A stretch of 64,000 nt of DNA, taken from positions 2,667,011-2,731,010 of the forward strand of contig NZ_KN676113.1 in assembly GCF_000802185.1 (NCBI RefSeq), read 5' to 3'. The notes beneath the pieces were generated by a model. The model made no database searches. It worked only from the letters and a program-made list of their open reading frames with translations, and was not told the DNA's origin. This DNA is from Belnapia sp. F-4-1 (GTDB lineage: Bacteria > Pseudomonadota > Alphaproteobacteria > Acetobacterales > Acetobacteraceae). The position numbers and the translations under genes were made by a program. Of this stretch, positions 61,529 through 64,000 are shown one piece after another. How positions within the stretch are numbered: position 1 is the first letter of the stretch; each line of letters begins with the position of its first letter.

Positions 61529-62679
61529 ATGACCGACGACCTGCCCAACCCCGCCCTCCTGCCCGCCGGGCTGATGGACCTGCTCCCCCCCGAGGCGGAG
61601 CGGGAGGCGGCGCTCGTCGAGACGCTGATGGCCGCCTTCGCCGGCCATGGCTATGAGCGGGTGAAGCCGCCGCTGCTGGAATTCGAGGACAGCCTGCTCG
61701 CCGGCTCCGGCGCCGCCGTCGCCGAGCAGACCTTCCGCCTGATGGACCCGGTCAGCCAGCGGATGATGGGGCTGCGCGCCGACACCACGCCGCAGGTCGC
61801 CCGCATCGCCGCGACGCGGCTCGGCCTGCAGGCCCGGCCGCTCCGCCTCTGCTATGCCGGGCAGGTGCTGCGCGTGCGCGGCACCCAGCTCGCGCCGGAG
61901 CGCCAGCTGCCCCAGGCCGGCATCGAGCTGATCGGCAGCGACGCGGCGGAGGCCGATGCCGAGGTGGCGCTGGTCGCCGCCGAGGCGCTGGCGCGGGCCG
62001 GCGTCCCGGCGGTGAGCCTCGACATCACCCTCCCCACCATGGCGCCGGCCCTGCTCGAGGCGGCCGGCGTGCCACCCGCGCTCAGCCAGCGCCTGGCGCG
62101 CGCCCTCGACCGCAAGGATGCCGCCGCGGCGACGGCGCTCGCCGAGCAGGCCGGGCCGCTGGCCGCCGCGCTGCCGGTGCTGCTCGCCGCCGCCGGCCCG
62201 GCCGATGGCGCGCTGGCGGCGCTGGCCGCGGCCGACCTGCCGCCGGCGGCACGGGCCATCGCCGACAATGCGGCGGCCGTCATCGCCGCCATCCGGGCGC
62301 GCGAGCCGGGGCTGCGCCTCACCCTCGACCCGGTCGAGTTCCGCGGCTTCCGCTACCATGTGGGCGTCGCCTTCACCCTCTACGGGCCGGGCGCGACCGG
62401 TGAGCTGGCCCGCGGCGGCCGCTACGTCTCGGCCAATGACGAGCCGGCGACGGGGATGAGCCTCTACCCCGACGCCGTGCTGCGTGCCGCCGCCCCCATG
62501 GCGCCGCGGCCGCGCCTCTTTCTCCCCCTCGGCACCCCGCCCGCCGCCGCCGCGGCCTGGCGGGATCAGGGCTTCGCCACCGTGGCCGCGCTCGGCCCGG
62601 GCGACAGCCCCGCCGCGCTCCGCTGCACGCATGTCCTGCGCGATGGCGAAGCCATGCCTTTCAGCAAGGACGACGTGTG

Positions 62680-62680
<1 letters not shown>
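61529..62680 (+). CDS. hisZ: ATP phosphoribosyltransferase regulatory subunit HisZ
   Basis: 383 residues. HisRS-like class II fold: [40 protein letters not shown], then [15 protein letters not shown] and [16 protein letters not shown], and [20 protein letters not shown]. It lacks the anticodon-binding domain, as HisZ does. It partners the short HisG in histidine biosynthesis; hisG is not in the window. Its stop overlaps the purA GTG alternative. Confidence 0.95.
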
Positions 62681-63969
<1,289 letters not shown>

Positions 63970-64000
63970 CGTGCCGGCGCTCTACCCGCATCTCGCCGGC

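Noticed and set aside
63971-64000. GTG just after purA that could begin a next gene (MPALYPHLAG)
   Set aside because: Only ten codons are visible before the window ends and there is no clear ribosome binding site.

Overview
The window is very GC-rich, gene-dense bacterial chromosome with many 4-base ATGA/GTGA start/stop overlaps. Several features point to an alphaproteobacterium, most likely Acetobacteraceae (Roseomonas-like): a 41-residue bL36, the split glycolate oxidase GlcDEF, HisZ beside PurA, an RpoH with the alphaproteobacterial box, and four scattered orphan TctC/Bug-type solute-binding proteins. No rRNA, CRISPR array, prophage or intact insertion sequence is visible. There is one tRNA, tRNA-Glu(CTC), at 41.8 kb.

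Layout. 0-9.2 kb: the end of an acyl-CoA dehydrogenase-fold enzyme (desulfinase-like), bL36, and glycolate oxidase. glcDE is separated from glcF by a 3.3-kb insert of two SGNH-hydrolase paralogues around an OpgC-type membrane acyltransferase; one paralogue has lost its catalytic residues. 9.2-15.5 kb: a BrkB/YihY membrane protein, a Bug protein, an orphan OmpR-type response regulator, a coupled helicase/phosphoesterase pair, and a Gdx (SugE) SMR exporter with an ACGG-loop hairpin just before its ribosome binding site. 15.5-20.3 kb: a sparse region with a 24-codon membrane peptide gene, a P450 with a Bug protein, an M29 aminopeptidase and a DUF1349 protein.

20.5-32.7 kb: envelope and efflux genes. 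These are pqiABC, an EmrA/EmrB/outer-membrane-factor tripartite pump, an MFS transporter with a TetR regulator, an exported hydrolase and a third Bug protein. 33-36.6 kb: a tightly coupled operon of a 68-residue protein, a DszC/SfnB-like acyl-CoA dehydrogenase-fold oxidoreductase, a 36-residue membrane peptide, a Bug protein and an SsuD-like flavin monooxygenase; it looks like an organosulfur-use locus. 36.7-41.8 kb: a TetR regulator divergent from an RND pump, with a perfect 11-bp inverted repeat bracketing the likely promoter.

41.8-47 kb: tRNA-Glu, a DUF2256 operon, an RluD-family pseudouridine synthase, rpoH, a VOC enzyme, a PP2A-like phosphatase, a photolyase gene with its middle deleted in frame, and a fasciclin protein. 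47-54.3 kb: the ligase-associated DNA-damage module, with PdeM and Lhr-like helicase on one strand and exonuclease and ATP-dependent ligase on the other. A PAS/HisKA_2 kinase gene sits between the arms. 54.5-59 kb: a leftward operon (TetR, HAD dehalogenase, FAD oxidoreductase, small ORF, GNAT) divergent from a bdcA-like SDR. 59-64 kb: a PAS-truncated HWE kinase behind an HxlR regulator, two VOC proteins, hisZ and purA.

The main unusual points are the gutted photolyase, the SGNH pseudoenzyme in the split glc locus, the coupled micro-peptide genes, the organosulfur-type operon using a Bug protein, and the candidate guanidine-responsive hairpin.
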